A stretch of DNA of 64,000 nucleotides from Ryuthela nishihirai (taxonomy: Eukaryota > Arthropoda > Arachnida > Araneae > Heptathelidae): assembly GCA_038380435.1 (NCBI GenBank), contig JAWZYU010000030.1, positions 63,747,817 to 63,811,816 on the forward strand, given 5' to 3'. Below the pieces are notes generated by a model, which was given only the letters and a program-made list of their open reading frames with translations, was not told the origin of the DNA and searched no databases. Both the position numbers and the translations under genes were made by a program. Shown piece by piece: positions 22,766 to 35,681 of the stretch; the first letter of the stretch is position 1, and every line of letters starts with the position of its first letter.

Positions 22766-23075
22766 TTGTGGACTTCTTTCTCTTGACATCTCAAAAGTCA
22801 GTAATGCAAAAACGAAAAAAAGATGCAATTAATGGAGCTACATTAAGTTTAAGTCGTGAAATCAATATTTCTGAGGCTCTATAACAAAAGACATGTAATC
22901 GCAGTTTTTGAAATCTAGGCAAATACTGATATAATGATGTCCATATAGGAGAGTTCCACTGATCACTAAGTCCAGTTTTAAATGGTCATTCATTACAGTG
23001 ACGAATGTCTTCAGTTCCTGGAATGAAACGTTCAAGTGCAGAACCATAGCAATTTCTTGTTTAGATATTAGAAAT

Positions 23076-23600
23076 TCAATCAGCCAATTCATTTAAATTA
23101 ATTCCTTGAAGTCTCAGTGTCCAGAGAAGTGTTATGGATGCTCTTCCAAAGGAAGATTTTACAAGAACTTGATTTAGTTGTAATATGGCCGAAAGAGTTG
23201 AAATATTCATATTCTGTAGAGCCATAATAGCCGAACCACTATCATTATAAATGACATAATTTCTGTCTTTGTTGATTATGTTCTCCATAGCTAAAATAAG
23301 GGCATATACTTCGGCTGTAAACACTGATGTCTCAGATGGAAGTTTATAGGATATTATAAAAGATTGGAAACATTTGTCCAAATAACAACAAATGATTCTA
23401 ATTCTCACACTAGTAAATGTCCTTTGAAGCAACCATTCTCATCCAAGTCAACTTTGACCAGCATTGTTGAGTGCCCTCTTGCAATAATTGGTATCTCATA
23501 CATGAAGGAATAGGGTTAATAGGTTGAAAGTTCAATCCTTGTGACAGAGGATGGGGAAAGCCATGATGGTCGCAATGGAACATTTGTTCAGTTTGGAAGG
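23076..23600 (-). pseudogene. Retrotransposon RNase H domain relic
   Basis: The minus frame carries LPSETSVFTAEVYALILAME, YVIYNDSGSAIMAL and a terminal LNELAD. These are the TAE, D-S and NELAD blocks of the RNase H domain of Jockey/I-type non-LTR elements. The reverse-transcriptase fragment at 22570-22765 lies on the opposite strand, so the two pieces are either an inverted rearrangement of one element or two insertions. Confidence 0.65.
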
Positions 23601-23799
23601 TTTTCAATGGTAATTGCTCTGAGTGAATCTTGGACTGCCAACAGAAATTGTAGATTGTTCTTTATTCAGTAATATAAAATTAGATATTCTGATTATATCA
23701 CAGTTGTTTCACAAGTAGAGTTGCATGGGAAGGCATGTTCTTCAACAATTCCATTCGTATTTAATAATTCAACATATTTAGGATCAGAATGTTCAGAAT

Positions 23800-24470
23800 G
23801 TCTTTAGCATATAGAATTGATAGTGGGAGCATCCACTCTTGAGTTGGTATCTCAGTTTAATTATCTTGGGAGCTATATAACAGATACTGGTGATGTGCAG
23901 CATGAAATTAACAGATGGATATGGTTGCTGCTGGGATTTTTAAGAATTTATATACTGTGGAGAAATAGGCATATACACCTAAAGACTAAAATTAGGCAGT
24001 ATAACTGTTTTTTTTCTACAGGTTGTTATGGTCGCGTAACTTAGACACTTTGTGAACAAGATAACAGGAAACTTGATGCTTTTGATTCTAGATGCTTAAT
24101 GAATATCTTGGGCATTAGGTGGTTCAACTGTGTAAGTAATGATGAGGTTAGAAAAAGGAGACGGAAACCTTCTTTGATCAGCATATTGTTCAAGAAACAA
24201 AATCCGTTGGTTTGGCCATGTTGCCTCTATGGATAATTATAGATTAGCAAATAGTGTTATGAACATTGTGCCTAAAGGCCTCAGAAAGAGGGGAAGATCT
24301 AGGATGCGTTGGGCAGACAATGTCAAACAGAACCTTGTTAGAATTGGTGTACAGTGATCAGATGCAGGACAGATATGCTTGGAGAACTAAAGTGCTCAAT
24401 CTGGTTGGACTTCCGTAGTCCATGGCTACTTGAGGATGGTAATAATGATGATGCGATCGTAGGAGGAAAT
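23800..24470 (+). mobile_element. YADD-LINE 3' fragment
   Basis: This is the 3' end of the abundant LINE family. LELVSQFNYLGSYITDTGDV is followed by frames resembling RLMNILGIRWFN, WFGHVA and the end ggacttccgtagtccatggctacttgagg with a gat-repeat tail (aatgatgatg). It is 5' truncated and carries frameshifts. Confidence 0.85.
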
Positions 24471-27400
24471 TTAGTTATTATTATGCTGCCTACAGTGCAG
24501 CGTTATAAAAGGAAAAAGCATAATTCATTGAAATCAAAGCAAAATCTTTCAAACTTCATTGTTTCTTTTTCTGTTATCAAATGCGCTAATCACACATGAT
24601 GTTCAGGTGATACTGCGGAAGGTGATACAGAAACAAACCAGTTATTAAAGTTTTGTGTTTATAAAATTATATTTGCGTTAAAAAATATGCTGCACAACTT
24701 TGAAGAAATTTGCACAAGTCATGCATGTACAGTTTACATACTTGTACTAAGTATGTACAATAAGAATTCAGTACAGGCTTTGTAGTACCTGCTGAGTCCC
24801 TGTAACGTTTCAGATCCTGAGTGTCTCAGGCGGGTCCCCAATCCTTAATGGGAACAAGACCTTTTCCCTTTTTTGAATAATAATAAATTCTTGTTTTAGA
24901 CAAGTTTCACGAAATTGGGAGAAAGAAGCTCTTTCAGGCGGTAAGTATGAAATATCAAAGGAATAAATGTGAAATTTGAAAAAACTGGAAGTCGAATGTT
25001 TTATTGCAACTTGGCCCTTCTTCAGTAGTCGTGTCCCTGAAAACAAAGTGCCAGACCGCCCTGTATCGAATATTCGTTTTCTGTACTAATTTGAGATGGG
25101 TTAAATTATAATTTGTAGTGATAAAAAATAAAAAACTTGATTTTTTTTTGTACTGTTTATCAGCATTTAGTAATTAAAATTAATAAATGCTATTGAAACG
25201 TGAATTTTTTCAGCTTTCTTCTCTATTGACGAATTTCAGTGGCATTTATAACATTTCACTTTAGAAGTTTCATTACTCCTAATTATTTGCAGTATTTTTA
25301 GTTTCAAATATTTTCCATTTTTTATTTTTGTCTTGAAAGAGCACTATTGCTTTAAAGTTTGTAATAGCTTATTTAATAAGAAGTTTTAATTAAATAATTT
25401 ATTTAGAAGTATTTCTGTATTTTATGATTTACGATTGTGTCAGAACTTCTCATTGCTTATAATTGCATAGCTTGCAGCCAGTAATTATCAAAATAATTTG
25501 AGTTTGACCGGATCGAAATTTTGAACTTCAAATCATCTCTAATTAGTAACACAGGGATTTTTCGGGTGTAAGCAATCTAGACTTTCAGGAAAGAAGGAAT
25601 TCTTCTTAGTTTTTAAGTGATTTTCACATAGTATTATAGCAATGTGAGTTCAAATGATCATACTTTATCAGTCCAAAAAGCTGTGCTTTATTGTTTTAAA
25701 TCTGTAGAGGTAAAAAAAAATTGCTTATTTTTGAACTTCATAAAATTGATTTGAATTGCAGCCTTAAGAAACATTTCACTGAGATATATAAAAATATTTT
25801 ACTCTAATGAATCTATTATGCATGTTTTCTTTGTAATGTGCAAATTAAAATTAAAGATATTTTTGCATTTTTTAAATTTTCATTTAAAAAAATGAGTTTT
25901 CTCCTAATAAGTACTAGTAGAGATATGAAAGCATTTTGGTATCAGAGCCTTTTAACGTTTTCTGTGATGAATATATTCTTTACTAGCTGAGCATCATCTC
26001 GCGTTTACTGGGTATCACTTTTAATCTGTATATTCTTATATTCACTGCACTAAAGGTAAGCCCCCTCCCCTCAGACTCTTTAGTATACAGATTTGATCAG
26101 AAGAATATTTATCGGCGTTTGTTCGGTCATTGCTGATGTCAGCATGCTTTCTCATAGCCCATGGCTTATTTTCCATCTAAACTATGGAGATTTCATTTCG
26201 GTTGCGACAGAATTTGTTCCCATATGGTTGCCGTGATACATGACCACAACCAGAAAGATTATCTAAAAATTTGAACTATCTACCATGATTTTCTGATGAG
26301 TTAAGGCTGACACAAGTACACACTCACAACACTCTCTTTTATAATTTTTATACGATGTTAATTTATGCCGTAATCGAAAATTACCCTCCTACAGTGGTGT
26401 AAAGAACATGTCCAATAGTGTCTATGGTCTTGATGAGTTAAGCATAACCCTGGTTCATTACTTTTTGTCCCATTTTGAAAATTTGATAAGTGTTTAGTTT
26501 CATTATTTAGATATGAAATATATGTAGCATTTAGATTCTATATACAAATAATAATAATAATAAAAAATTATATATACAAATGAGTGTGCTTGGATAATGA
26601 TCAAAGAGATCTAGGTTCGAGACCTGGGTAAGGAATGGATGTTTGTGTTGTCTTTCTCCTGAGATCCCTCCAACCTTACAGATCGTGTACTATTATGCAT
26701 AAACTGACAAGTTCCTGTCAAACCTCTATGGGAAGTATGTGAAGGATAAAATAGCATCATTACAGATTAAATTCATTACCACTTAACCAGATCGTTTACA
26801 AATTACATCATCGTCACTGCTCTTTTGATCTTAAAATGATTGTGCAGTTTATATTTTCTGATGGAAATTATACCTATATGCTTTACATTGCAGGAAGACA
26901 AATATCTTTCTGCGATATAAAGTAATAATGCTTTTCTATCTACCTTTACATCACAGAAGGTAAAATCAGTCAAATCCAGAAAATAATAAAGGAGGGGTTT
27001 GTGATAATTTGTGTGAAAATTTTCAGTCAAATGTGCGTGGGTGTGAAGAATTTCAGTCAAATATGTGTGGGGTAGAGCAAAGGTTTAATATCCTGGAGTC
27101 TGATTTTCGAGACTGCTGTGGAAAATATATGATATGTAAGATCTCAAGGGTAGTTCCTGTGTAAGCCACTGAGTAAAATCACTGTGGTTACCATATTACT
27201 TTTCTCATTGGAGAAACCATTAGCTGGGACCACCTCAATGGCTGGGACAAAAGTAAAGTAAATGTTTCCTTTCAAAACTCGCAAAAACATGGATTGTTAT
27301 GATCATTATGGTTATTTATGTGCACAAAAAGATCATAAAAACCCTTCTTAAAGTCAAATTAGCACTCACAGGAAAACATCAGTTAGGGTTACAATAAATG

Positions 27401-28740
27401 TGACAACTGTTTATTTCCCCTTTATGATTACTTTTAGCAAACTGTAACGTAAAATTCAGAATATACAGTGTAATTTTGAAATGGGGAAAACATATTTTCC
27501 CCCCTTGATATATATTATTTATATTTTGTAGGGGAAAAACACATTTTGATTGCAGAAAGGAAGAGAGTTAAACTACTTTTCAGGGAGACTTGAAACACCA
27601 CATAAAGCCTAATAATGCCACTGTTAGCTACTTTTACCCTGAGAGCTGCATCACTCTAAACGCAACAATAAAATAGTTGTTTTATAACATTTTACATTAA
27701 AATTCTAATGATTTTTCTGCCTATGAACGCAGTTAAATCTCTTACTCACGTGCCTTGACCATAGACTAGTGCAACTCTTTTAATAGATTTCAATTTTCAA
27801 TTTTAATTAGAAACTTACCAGATTTTTAAATGTATGATATTTAAGAATCACTTACCTATGAAAGAGATTTTTTTACAAGATCGCGAATTATTGGCATTGT
27901 GGGAAAGATGGTAAATATGTTTCAAATTTCTAACAGGAAGAATACTTTTAAAGCATTGTTTCTTATTCCATTAAAGTTTCATTCTTGATAGCTTCTTTGT
28001 TAAGTTGGAGAATAACAATGATACGATATCAAATTCTGAACTTTCGTATTATTCAGATAAGAAGAGTAATTATCATGGTATTTAACTAATGCCTCCCAGT
28101 GTAGCTGGCATTATTACTGAAAGAATTATGAAAAATATTTACAAGATTGTGACAAAGTGAAAAAAAAAAGGTCATACAAATGAAATAGTGATGTGGAGAT
28201 GACACAGTTACAACGCAGTGATGATCCATTAGAATAAAACACCTTTGCTATTACTAAATAATGAGTTTAATGAAATTTGAAATTGTAAGTCATCAATTGT
28301 GAACTTTTGAATCTTTGAATCTTTGGAATATTTGGAAAACTTTGTAAACTTGATACATTTTTTCGATATTGGGCTTTAAGTGTGCCGCTTGTATTCACGG
28401 GGAAAAGTAGTATGCTATGAGCAAAAAAAATTGAGAATCACCTGTAAACCATCATAAAAAATATTCAGTGACTTTAAGAGCAAGAGAACTGTTACCGGAA
28501 GTAAATTTGTGGAATAAATTAATTTTGCCGATGAGTGGCAATCGATGATTTTTTCATCGAATGTTGTCGACTATCGATAATTCTCACCATTAATAGCTGT
28601 AGAGAGTAAAAAGTTCCATGAAAAAGCTTTTCTATAAGATTATTAACAATTTTCTTTATAAAACACTTACTTTATTTTTATAATATTATATTTTAGTTAT
28701 AATTTTTTATTATATCTAATTTTGTAGTGATATGATTCAT
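24470..28740. other. Intergenic interval with no recognisable gene
   Basis: This is AT-rich sequence between the minus-strand genes and the RPL4 promoter. Only short chance open frames are present, plus an eroded family A SINE (26595-26745) and a poly-T/A background. No promoter of the leftward gene could be recognised. Confidence 0.6.
26595..26745 (+). repeat. SINE family A, eroded copy
   Basis: A B-box region (ctaggttcgagacctgg) is followed by gtaaggaatggatgtttgtg, then tactattatgcataaactgac and ttcctgtcaaacctct. The head and tail are degraded. Confidence 0.7.
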
Positions 28741-28748
28741 ATATTCAA

Positions 28749-28893
28749 CTCTTTCTTTTACTTCCGCCATTATCATTGAAGGAGTTCTGCGGTTAGATTG
28801 TGCGGAGTAATATAATTCTTCATTTCAGTTCTGTGTTCTGTCGGCGTGGACGGATTGTGCCACGTGGTACAAAGTAAAAAGTAGGAAAATATG
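28749..28893 (+). promoter_or_regulatory. RPL4: RPL4 promoter/5'UTR, TOP-like tract and exon 1
   Basis: A pyrimidine tract at 28749-28768 (ctctttcttttacttccgcc) looks like the 5'-terminal oligopyrimidine element that starts most metazoan ribosomal protein mRNAs and gives mTOR-dependent translation. The start codon ATG is at 28891-28893, immediately followed by a donor (gtaagaa), so exon 1 is 5'UTR plus the initiator codon only. This is common in ribosomal protein genes. The local sequence is also more GC-rich than its surroundings. The exact transcription start is inferred; a second pyrimidine-rich start could lie near 28818-28840. Confidence 0.55.
28891..28893 (+). CDS. RPL4: RPL4 exon 1 coding part (initiator ATG only)
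   Basis: The ATG is directly followed by gtaagaa. It is chosen because exon 2 opens right after its acceptor with GCT CTT GCA..., so that [13 protein letters not shown] results, the usual N terminus of uL4 (M-A-x-ARPL). There is no in-frame ATG in exon 2 before this conserved segment. The 10.8-kb intron that follows is long for a ribosomal protein gene. Confidence 0.8.
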
Positions 28894-30744
28894 GTAAGAA
28901 ATGTTTAAATTTGGGAAATTATGAAATTGTATATTGTTTATATAAGTAATTAAGTTATTTTATGCTGTAAACATAAGCGTGAAGTTTTTATCTTTTAATT
29001 TTAAAGCGTTCTGTATTAAGCCTAACCTCATTTTGCTAATCCTGCTTTGTATGCTAAAAATACCGAGAGAATTGAGTTTAATTTCGCAGAGAAAAGTGGT
29101 CGGTCTTCTTGATTATGTTTCCTCGCATAAACATACATTAAAATGTGTTATTATTGTTATGTATATTAAAATATAAAACTGTCCACAATAGTACTTATAG
29201 ATGTAGTCTATGCTTAGCTATTGATTCCTGCAAATGGCTACTGGTTGGCGATGTTGTATCAGTGTAAAATAATTTTAATAAAAATATCAGAATCCTTCAT
29301 TTTCTTAATTATTGTCATTGTATATTTTCTTGAAAGAAATAATGCGCTTATGAAGTTGGAAATATATATATTCAAATATCTTTTCGTAAATTTTTTCAAC
29401 AGAATTTATTTTATTCAAATATATAATACAATAGGGGACTTGATCTTGAATCACATATTGACAACTTACAACTTTGGGACATTTTAAAACAAAATCTTCC
29501 TCAACAATAGTTAACAGATATTGAAATCTAAACTTTTATGATATTCAGTACTGAAGACAATGTCTGAAAAGGACTTAAGACCTGTAGACACCCCACAGGT
29601 CAATTTTGGTGTTTTTCCAAAAACATGGTAACATGATTGTTACCGTATGTGAAGTCCTCATATTTTTTGGTGGCTTATTTTATGATATGCCAGTGGATTC
29701 GTTTGAAATGAGAATTCATAATTGTACATTTTAATATTTATCATAAAATAATTATAAAAATTTATTGATCTGCTTGCTCATGCTGGCTAGTAATGGCTGT
29801 TGAGTTTCCTTATGAAGCTAACATCACCTAACCCATCCTTTGTGCATAGACTTGACATCAAAGTTACTGACTATCTAGATTTCTAATATTGCATTCATTG
29901 AAAGTTAGGTGTATTTGAAAACAATCACTGGACTGTAAATAATCAGTATTTATTATTTGCCTTTTGGAGCATTTGCCTTGTAAATCCTCAACATTGTCAT
30001 TATCTGCCTTGTTGAATTCTTTTCTAAAGTTGTATAGAAATTGTTATTTTGCATCAACCATGGTTTATTTATAATGGCAAACATTGAAGCATCACTTGAA
30101 TGCTATCTTGGCCTTCATATTTGTAATACCTGTTCAACCTATATTCTATATTTCTAATTCCACACTTCACTGATTCATTTCCTCTGTGACTATTTTTTTG
30201 GTAGCTTTTTTGGTACTTTTCGGTTATCTCTGGTCACATTTTCTTGGCGACTTTTTTTTTTGGAAAAAATGGCAGTTTTTGATGGAGTCAGGAAGGTTAA
30301 TGAGTAATTTAGGGGTACATACAGTGTTATAGAGTTTTTATTAAATTTGAGTCAAAACTGCTTAAAATGAATATGAAGGGACAGCCAAAAATCTTCATTA
30401 CATCCATAAATTCATAATGCAAATATCGACTAAAATAATCTAGAAAAGGAAATATGCTATTATTTAAGCACAAATTAAAATTTAAAAGTAGTAAGACTAC
30501 TTAACACTGATAAAAACGATTACTTATTTTTTAACAGGTCAATAATCTAATGAAAATTGTTTTTTCTCAGTTGAAATAATGGACTGTTTACTAGTAAATT
30601 TAGAGCTCTTGCTCCTATGAACCATTGGAATAGATATTTCTTCAATATCAGGGTATGATGCTGATCTAATTTTTTTCTTGAAGCAGCATCTTTTGATTTT
30701 GCAAGCCCTGCCAATGCTAATGCGATAACTAAGATATCCACACA

Positions 30745-31215
30745 ACAAGTTGCAACCTGGCTACCTGATGTAGCATAACTGAAAAATCAATAATTATTGA
30801 TTGGAGAAAGATCAATAATTTATAGAGATAAAGTAAATCTACAAAAGTGAAACCTAAGGTTTAATTATAAAAAAGAAAATAAAATGCTAAGTTTGCATAG
30901 GGAGTTTATAATTCAATTTGTTGGAAGTATTTGGCTAAATCATCCATGTAAACAACTTGCTGTGTCAAGAAAGTCCTTTTTGCTTTAATATCCAATATCT
31001 CATTCATTTTCATAAAAACGATACAAGATCAAAGTTTTTTTACGAGAAAAAGAAATATTAACATATAACCTAATGCGATGTTAAATAATATCTGCAGAGA
31101 CTTGTAAAGTCAGCTATCTGATGTAGCTTAACTCAAAATGATCAATAGATCAGATGAAAAAAAATCGATAATTAGTAGAAATAAAATATACAGAAATGAA
31201 AACGAAGGTTAATAC
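30745..31215 (+). repeat. Diverged direct repeats, ~353 bp apart
   Basis: Segments near 30745-30860 and 31100-31215 share ctgatgtagc(a/t)taact, gatcaata, tagagataaagtaaa-like and gaaacc(t/g)aaggtt strings in the same order. They may be two units of an unknown repeat. Confidence 0.45.
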
Positions 31216-32049
31216 TGACTATATTTATTGTGCCATTATCCTATATCAGAGAACTCTTTCTGTAAACATTCGTTATAGAGTCTACTGTACGTGTAAGCAA
31301 TAACTAGGTCACTGCACTCAACCAAAGACAACTGTACCTGCTACCATGATGTACTCTATATTGCACTGAACTTTGGAACAACTTCGGTTTGCTTGCTTCC
31401 TTCTTTTTAAGAAAACTTTCTTTAGTTACAGTTTCAATCTGAATAGTGCAAGAGATGCATAGAATGCTGGGGTAAATGACAAAAATTATTCTCGGAGCAC
31501 TGAAATAGGTGTATGGCAGAAAGGAGTGTAAAACGGGAAAGAAAAATGGTGGTATGTACATTGAATTACTTCCAAAATCTTTTTTTTTTTTAAATAACAG
31601 TTTTTGCTAATTTACAGGAGATTTTAAAAACTTTCAGATTATATGGTACATATAGCACTTCTAAGAAATGGCATTAACAAGTGATTTATATTGTAGTTTA
31701 ATAAAATATGCATCAAATGAAAAAAAACAAAACATTATTTTTCAAGCCTGAATTATATATTTTTATAAGATATCAAAAAAATTTACAATGGCAATTTAAA
31801 AAAAAGCAATTTTTTTTGCTGTTCTAAAAATGCATACAGCCATCTTTGGCCTCGCATTACGGATTCTGCAAACGTATACAGACGACGTGGACACTGGAAG
31901 AGTTGATCTTTGATCAACTTTCTACTTCATGGCACATAGTTTAAATTTATTTTATATTTCACTAGGATGAAGAATCTGCCTAAGTTGAACAATTTTTAAA
32001 ATACAACTAACAATCAATGCAGAGGTCTTATTTAAAGCATTTTTGCTAG

Positions 32050-32388
32050 AGCATACTCTTAGCTATTGCTAATTATGCCAAAAAGCTATTTGCCATGATG
32101 ATCAATTCACATGAAGTGAGAAAATATGCACTTGGTTGTGCAACTGATGGCAATAATGATTCTGATGACATTTCATATGCACTGGTGATACCATACTACA
32201 AAGAAGACTTCAAACAAGGGAAACTGAATCTTTTATTACCATACTTGGAAGTTGGTACCAGTGGAGAATATATTGCTGATTTGATGTTTTCCAAGTTCAA
32301 GCATATTAGGCATTTTGTTGTGCATCCATGCCATCTGAAAATACTCATTATGCTTGGAAGAAGTAAAGGAGAAAGTGCTTTTCTTAAA
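32050..32388 (+). CDS. Exon-like 113-codon open frame of unknown product
   Basis: The frame is open from an acceptor (catttttgctag) to a donor (AAA|gttagt), exactly 339 nt in phase 0 with protein-like composition. It begins SILLAIANYAKKLFAMMINS and includes YKEDFKQGKLNLLLPYLEVG and FKHIRHFVVHPCHLKILIML. It belongs to no RPL4 form I know and to no family I recognise. It may be an exon of a nested gene, or a relic of a mobile element ORF whose stop codons have not yet accumulated. Confidence 0.3.
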
Positions 32389-32468
32389 GTTAGTTTGCCC
32401 ATATTTATATTTCTGCTGGGTAGAAATATAAATGAACAGGTTTAGTTTTATTAAATAAATAAATAAAA

Positions 32469-32655
32469 ATACCCCCTCAAGCAGCTGCTTGCCACAGAGG
32501 TCTGACAGGAGCCTGTCAGTTTATATGCCACAGTAGGAGATCTGAGAGGATGGCAGGACCTCAGCAGAAAAACGACACACACATCCATGCCTAATCCGGG
32601 GCTCGAACCCAGGTCCCTTAGATCAGTAGCCAAGCGTGCTAACCACTTGGCCATT
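32469..32655 (-). repeat. SINE family A, near full length
   Basis: On the minus strand it runs from tggccaagtggttagcacgc (A box) and gggttcgagccccgg (B box) to gcaagcagctgcttgagggg and an attttt tail. The target duplication is not clear. Confidence 0.85.
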
Positions 32656-32756
32656 TAAAAATTTTATTGGTGCCATAAAATGAACATTGCTAAACACTGA
32701 TTATTTGAATGAGAACAGGAGATTGATTCTGGTTTTATTCATAACAAATCAAGGTC

Positions 32757-33840
32757 TGTAAGTGGTACCTAGGTAGTCACTGGAAGGAGAGCTATGCACC
32801 AGTCCCCTATGATGATGCATAGAACTGGCCAGGCACAGTACCTAATGTTCTTGTGGTGCAGGCTGTTAGTACCTTTCGAAAGAGATACTCTCTTGTGGAA
32901 GTGAATGGAAGGGGGGGGGGGGGGGGGGCTGCCAGATCAGTGTGGCCTACTGATCTGGACAACCATGGCTACTTTTCTTTCTATCCTGCTGAGGAGCAGT
33001 CAACCACAAAGGATCCTAGTGCTGACGATATATGCCAACCTGAATGGAATAATGGCTCTGATCATGATTGTGGATCCTGCTTTTGCTGCACTGGTAGGCT
33101 TTTGTGGAGGAAAAAATCTGCTGTGCTTTCTGTTTGTGGATTGACAATTTCACAGGATATGTTTTATCAGCTCATGGATAATTCTGAGAAGAGGTCATCG
33201 CAGGCACCTAAACTTTTCTGTGGGCATCGTCAAATCCTAAGTTTTCCAGTGTAGATGGCTTCAGCCTTTAGTAGTGGGGGAATGGGTCTTTGCCTATGCC
33301 TGCAATTAGGGGGCTGTTTGATATTGTCAGCATTCCCTCTCTCAACAAACAAACAGTTTCTTTAAACACACCACTAACCATTTCCTCTTCATAAGTAGTT
33401 GGAATGTGAGGCTCTGTACAGAGCTTATCCTCGCACAAGAATTCCATCGTTATAATTTAGATATTCTCGGCTTGCAAAGACCTGATGGACAGATAAAGGT
33501 CAGATTCTTAAAAAATAATCTTAAATTTTTCAGGGAGGGAAGATAATAAGCATCACTAAGGAGTGGGTCTGCTTCTCAGCAGACATGCTAATGATGCTCT
33601 TCTGGGATACGAGTGCATTAATGAAAGGTCACATCACGTCTTCTGGAGTCATTAGTCAAGCATCATTTCTTGTCCATTAGCCACTGCACAACCACAACTG
33701 GAATAGGTTCTGTTTCTAATCTTACTGCATGGTATGCAAATGACCCAAGTAAAAGCTAATCAAATGGCCGCTGATGAGTGACGTTGCTGGACAGACGGGA
33801 ATGCACATGATAGTACATTGGCGAGATGGAAAGATCTGCT
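32757..33840 (+). mobile_element. LINE 5' region with endonuclease start, degraded
   Basis: Conceptual frames include ISSWNVR followed by LILAQEFHRYNLDILGLQ, the start of the apurinic-like endonuclease domain of non-LTR elements (usually STWNVRTLYxxGKL...). GVGLLLS and a glycine-rich region follow in shifting frames. Upstream, 32853-33254 is an open frame with a cysteine cluster (HDCGSCFCC) that may be ORF1 or leader. An 18-base G run (32911-32928) interrupts it. It is probably the 5' part of the same LINE family whose 3' parts occur elsewhere. Confidence 0.5.
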
Positions 33841-34348
33841 TATATAATCGTTAACATTAAACAAATTTTTCTTTTGTAACCACATGTAAAGTTTTGGAAA
33901 TAAGTTTGGGAGTAGGTTTTTTTTTTCTAGGAGTAACTAAAAATTGTAAAAATAGAAAAATGCACATAAAATTTGAAACATACATTTTGGGTGCTTGCCC
34001 CTCCCTCCTCTTTCAATCATGCTGCTGAGCATATACCCAAATTTTTAACTTTAGCTGTTCCACTTACTGATAATATGATTGATTATTTACTGAAAGGAAT
34101 GAAACAGAAGAAAATACATTCCATAATATTGTATATGAGTAATGTTTTGGTATGTTGATTTTAATGTATTATTGTGCATTATTTAATTAATGCTTACTGT
34201 AATGGAAGAAGTATGTTTTCCTGATTACCTATGCTGAATATCTGAAACTTAAATAAAATTATAAATATGTATGAAATTGGAAACTTCAGATGGTTGAAAT
34301 AATGCTATACTGCATTGCATGTATATACCTGTGATTCCCATCCTGTCA

Positions 34349-34731
34349 GGGGTGGGGGTGGCTCAGTCGGTAGCACGTCAGGCTTGTAATCTGTAGTTCC
34401 CAGGTTCGAGTCCCAGCTGGGTCAGCGTTGAGATTTATCTCCGCAAAATTCCCCGCCCTGCCCACGGTCAGTAGGGGACACCGATGGGCTTGGAAAGGCC
34501 GCCGTCCGTCGGATGGGACGTTAAGCCGTGGCCCCGTGTGCGGGAGAGCCATACGCTGTGCACGTTAAAGAACACGCTGGATGGCCTTGACGGGAGGCTA
34601 CCATCTGTCTACCAACAGCTGTTCCAGTGGGTCCCCTCCCCCAACCTTCTCTGAGCCTTCGGGGTCCATGTGACCTGGCCATTTAGCCCATGGTGTGCAA
34701 AAAAGTGCCGCTCAGAGGTAAAACAACCCAA
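34349..34731 (+). repeat. MetaSINE (family C), full length with TSD
   Basis: The tRNA-like head has an A box (gtggctcagtcggtagca) and B box (aggttcgagtcccagc). The conserved core (gatgggcttggaaaggccg, gtcggatgggacgttaagcc, gtgcacgttaaagaacacg) resembles the Meta-core of the MetaSINE superfamily. The 3' end is gtgccgctcagaggtaaaac plus a cccaaccc tail. It is flanked by a perfect duplication cccatcctgtca. It is far more GC-rich than its surroundings. Confidence 0.9.
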
Positions 34732-35326
34732 CCCATCCTGTCAAGACTAATTTTTAGTGTAACAATTAATATGCAACACATTAGGCAGCTGGTGTGGACA
34801 TTTTGAAAATTTTTAAGAAGGAAATAAATTACCTGTATTATAGTAATCCTATTTAAAACCCTGTTAAAAATAATATAGAAGAGAAAATACTAGAGAATAA
34901 TTTTATGAAAATGGAAGTGTTCTTGTTTGATATTTACCCTTCATTATATTTTCTGACAATCTGATAGATTGGTTACTTCAAAAGAAGTTGCTAGTCATTG
35001 TTGTTAATGTAATACCTCTTGACACTACCACTGAAATTATCTTTTAAATCAAAAAATCCCCCCCCCCCACTCACTGAAGATAATAAAGATAATAATGAAC
35101 TCATTGTTATCAATGCAAATATCACGGCATTCATATTCCACCAGCCTATTTTCATATTCGTTTAACATTTTGCAGTTTTCAAAATTTTCCATAATTTATC
35201 AGAGAGTGGCATTAAAACTTGGGAGGTTTGAAAAGTGCAAATCTTCATAATAGTTCATCAGTCTTATCAAACCCAAAAGGAATTTTTAATTTACCTCTAG
35301 AAACAAAAAAGGTGAATGTCTACAGA

Positions 35327-35681
35327 CACAGACTTGTAATCTGTAGTTCCCAGGTTCAAGTTCCAGCTGGGTCAGCGTTGAGATTTATCTCTGCAAAACT
35401 CCCCGCCCTGCCCATGGTCAGTAGTGGACACCAATGGGCTTGGAAAGGCTGCTGTCCATCAGATAGAACTTTAAGCTGTGGCCCGTGTGCGGGAGAGTCA
35501 TGCCCTGTACACATTAAAGAACACTGGATGGCCTTGACAGGAGGCTACCATCTGTCTCCCAATAACTGTTCCAGTGGGACCCCTCCCCCAACCATCTCTG
35601 AGCCTTTGGGGTCCATGTGACCTGGCCATTTAGCCCATGGTGTGCAAAAAAGTGTACTCAAAGGTAAAACAACCCAACCCA
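35327..35681 (+). repeat. MetaSINE (family C), head-truncated with TSD
   Basis: This copy starts in the tRNA-like head (gacttgtaatctgtagttcc) and runs to the cccaaccc end, flanked by the duplication aatgtctacaga (35315-35326 and 35682-35693). Confidence 0.88.

Noticed and set aside
29221..29487. 88-codon hydrophobic plus-strand frame
   Set aside because: AT-rich sequence translates into isoleucine/phenylalanine runs by composition alone; no other support.
32853..33254. 133-codon open frame as a host gene
   Set aside because: It is interrupted by an 18-base G run whose length decides the frame, overlaps a second frame, and is followed by endonuclease-like LINE sequence; treated as LINE leader.
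34355..34425. tRNA gene on the plus strand
   Set aside because: It is the tRNA-like head of a MetaSINE, continuous with core and tail.
35219..35620. 133-codon open frame
   Set aside because: It is a reading frame through a MetaSINE; many other frames of 60-110 codons at 34346, 36457, 37136, 40719, 40871, 50910 and 58735 have the same origin.
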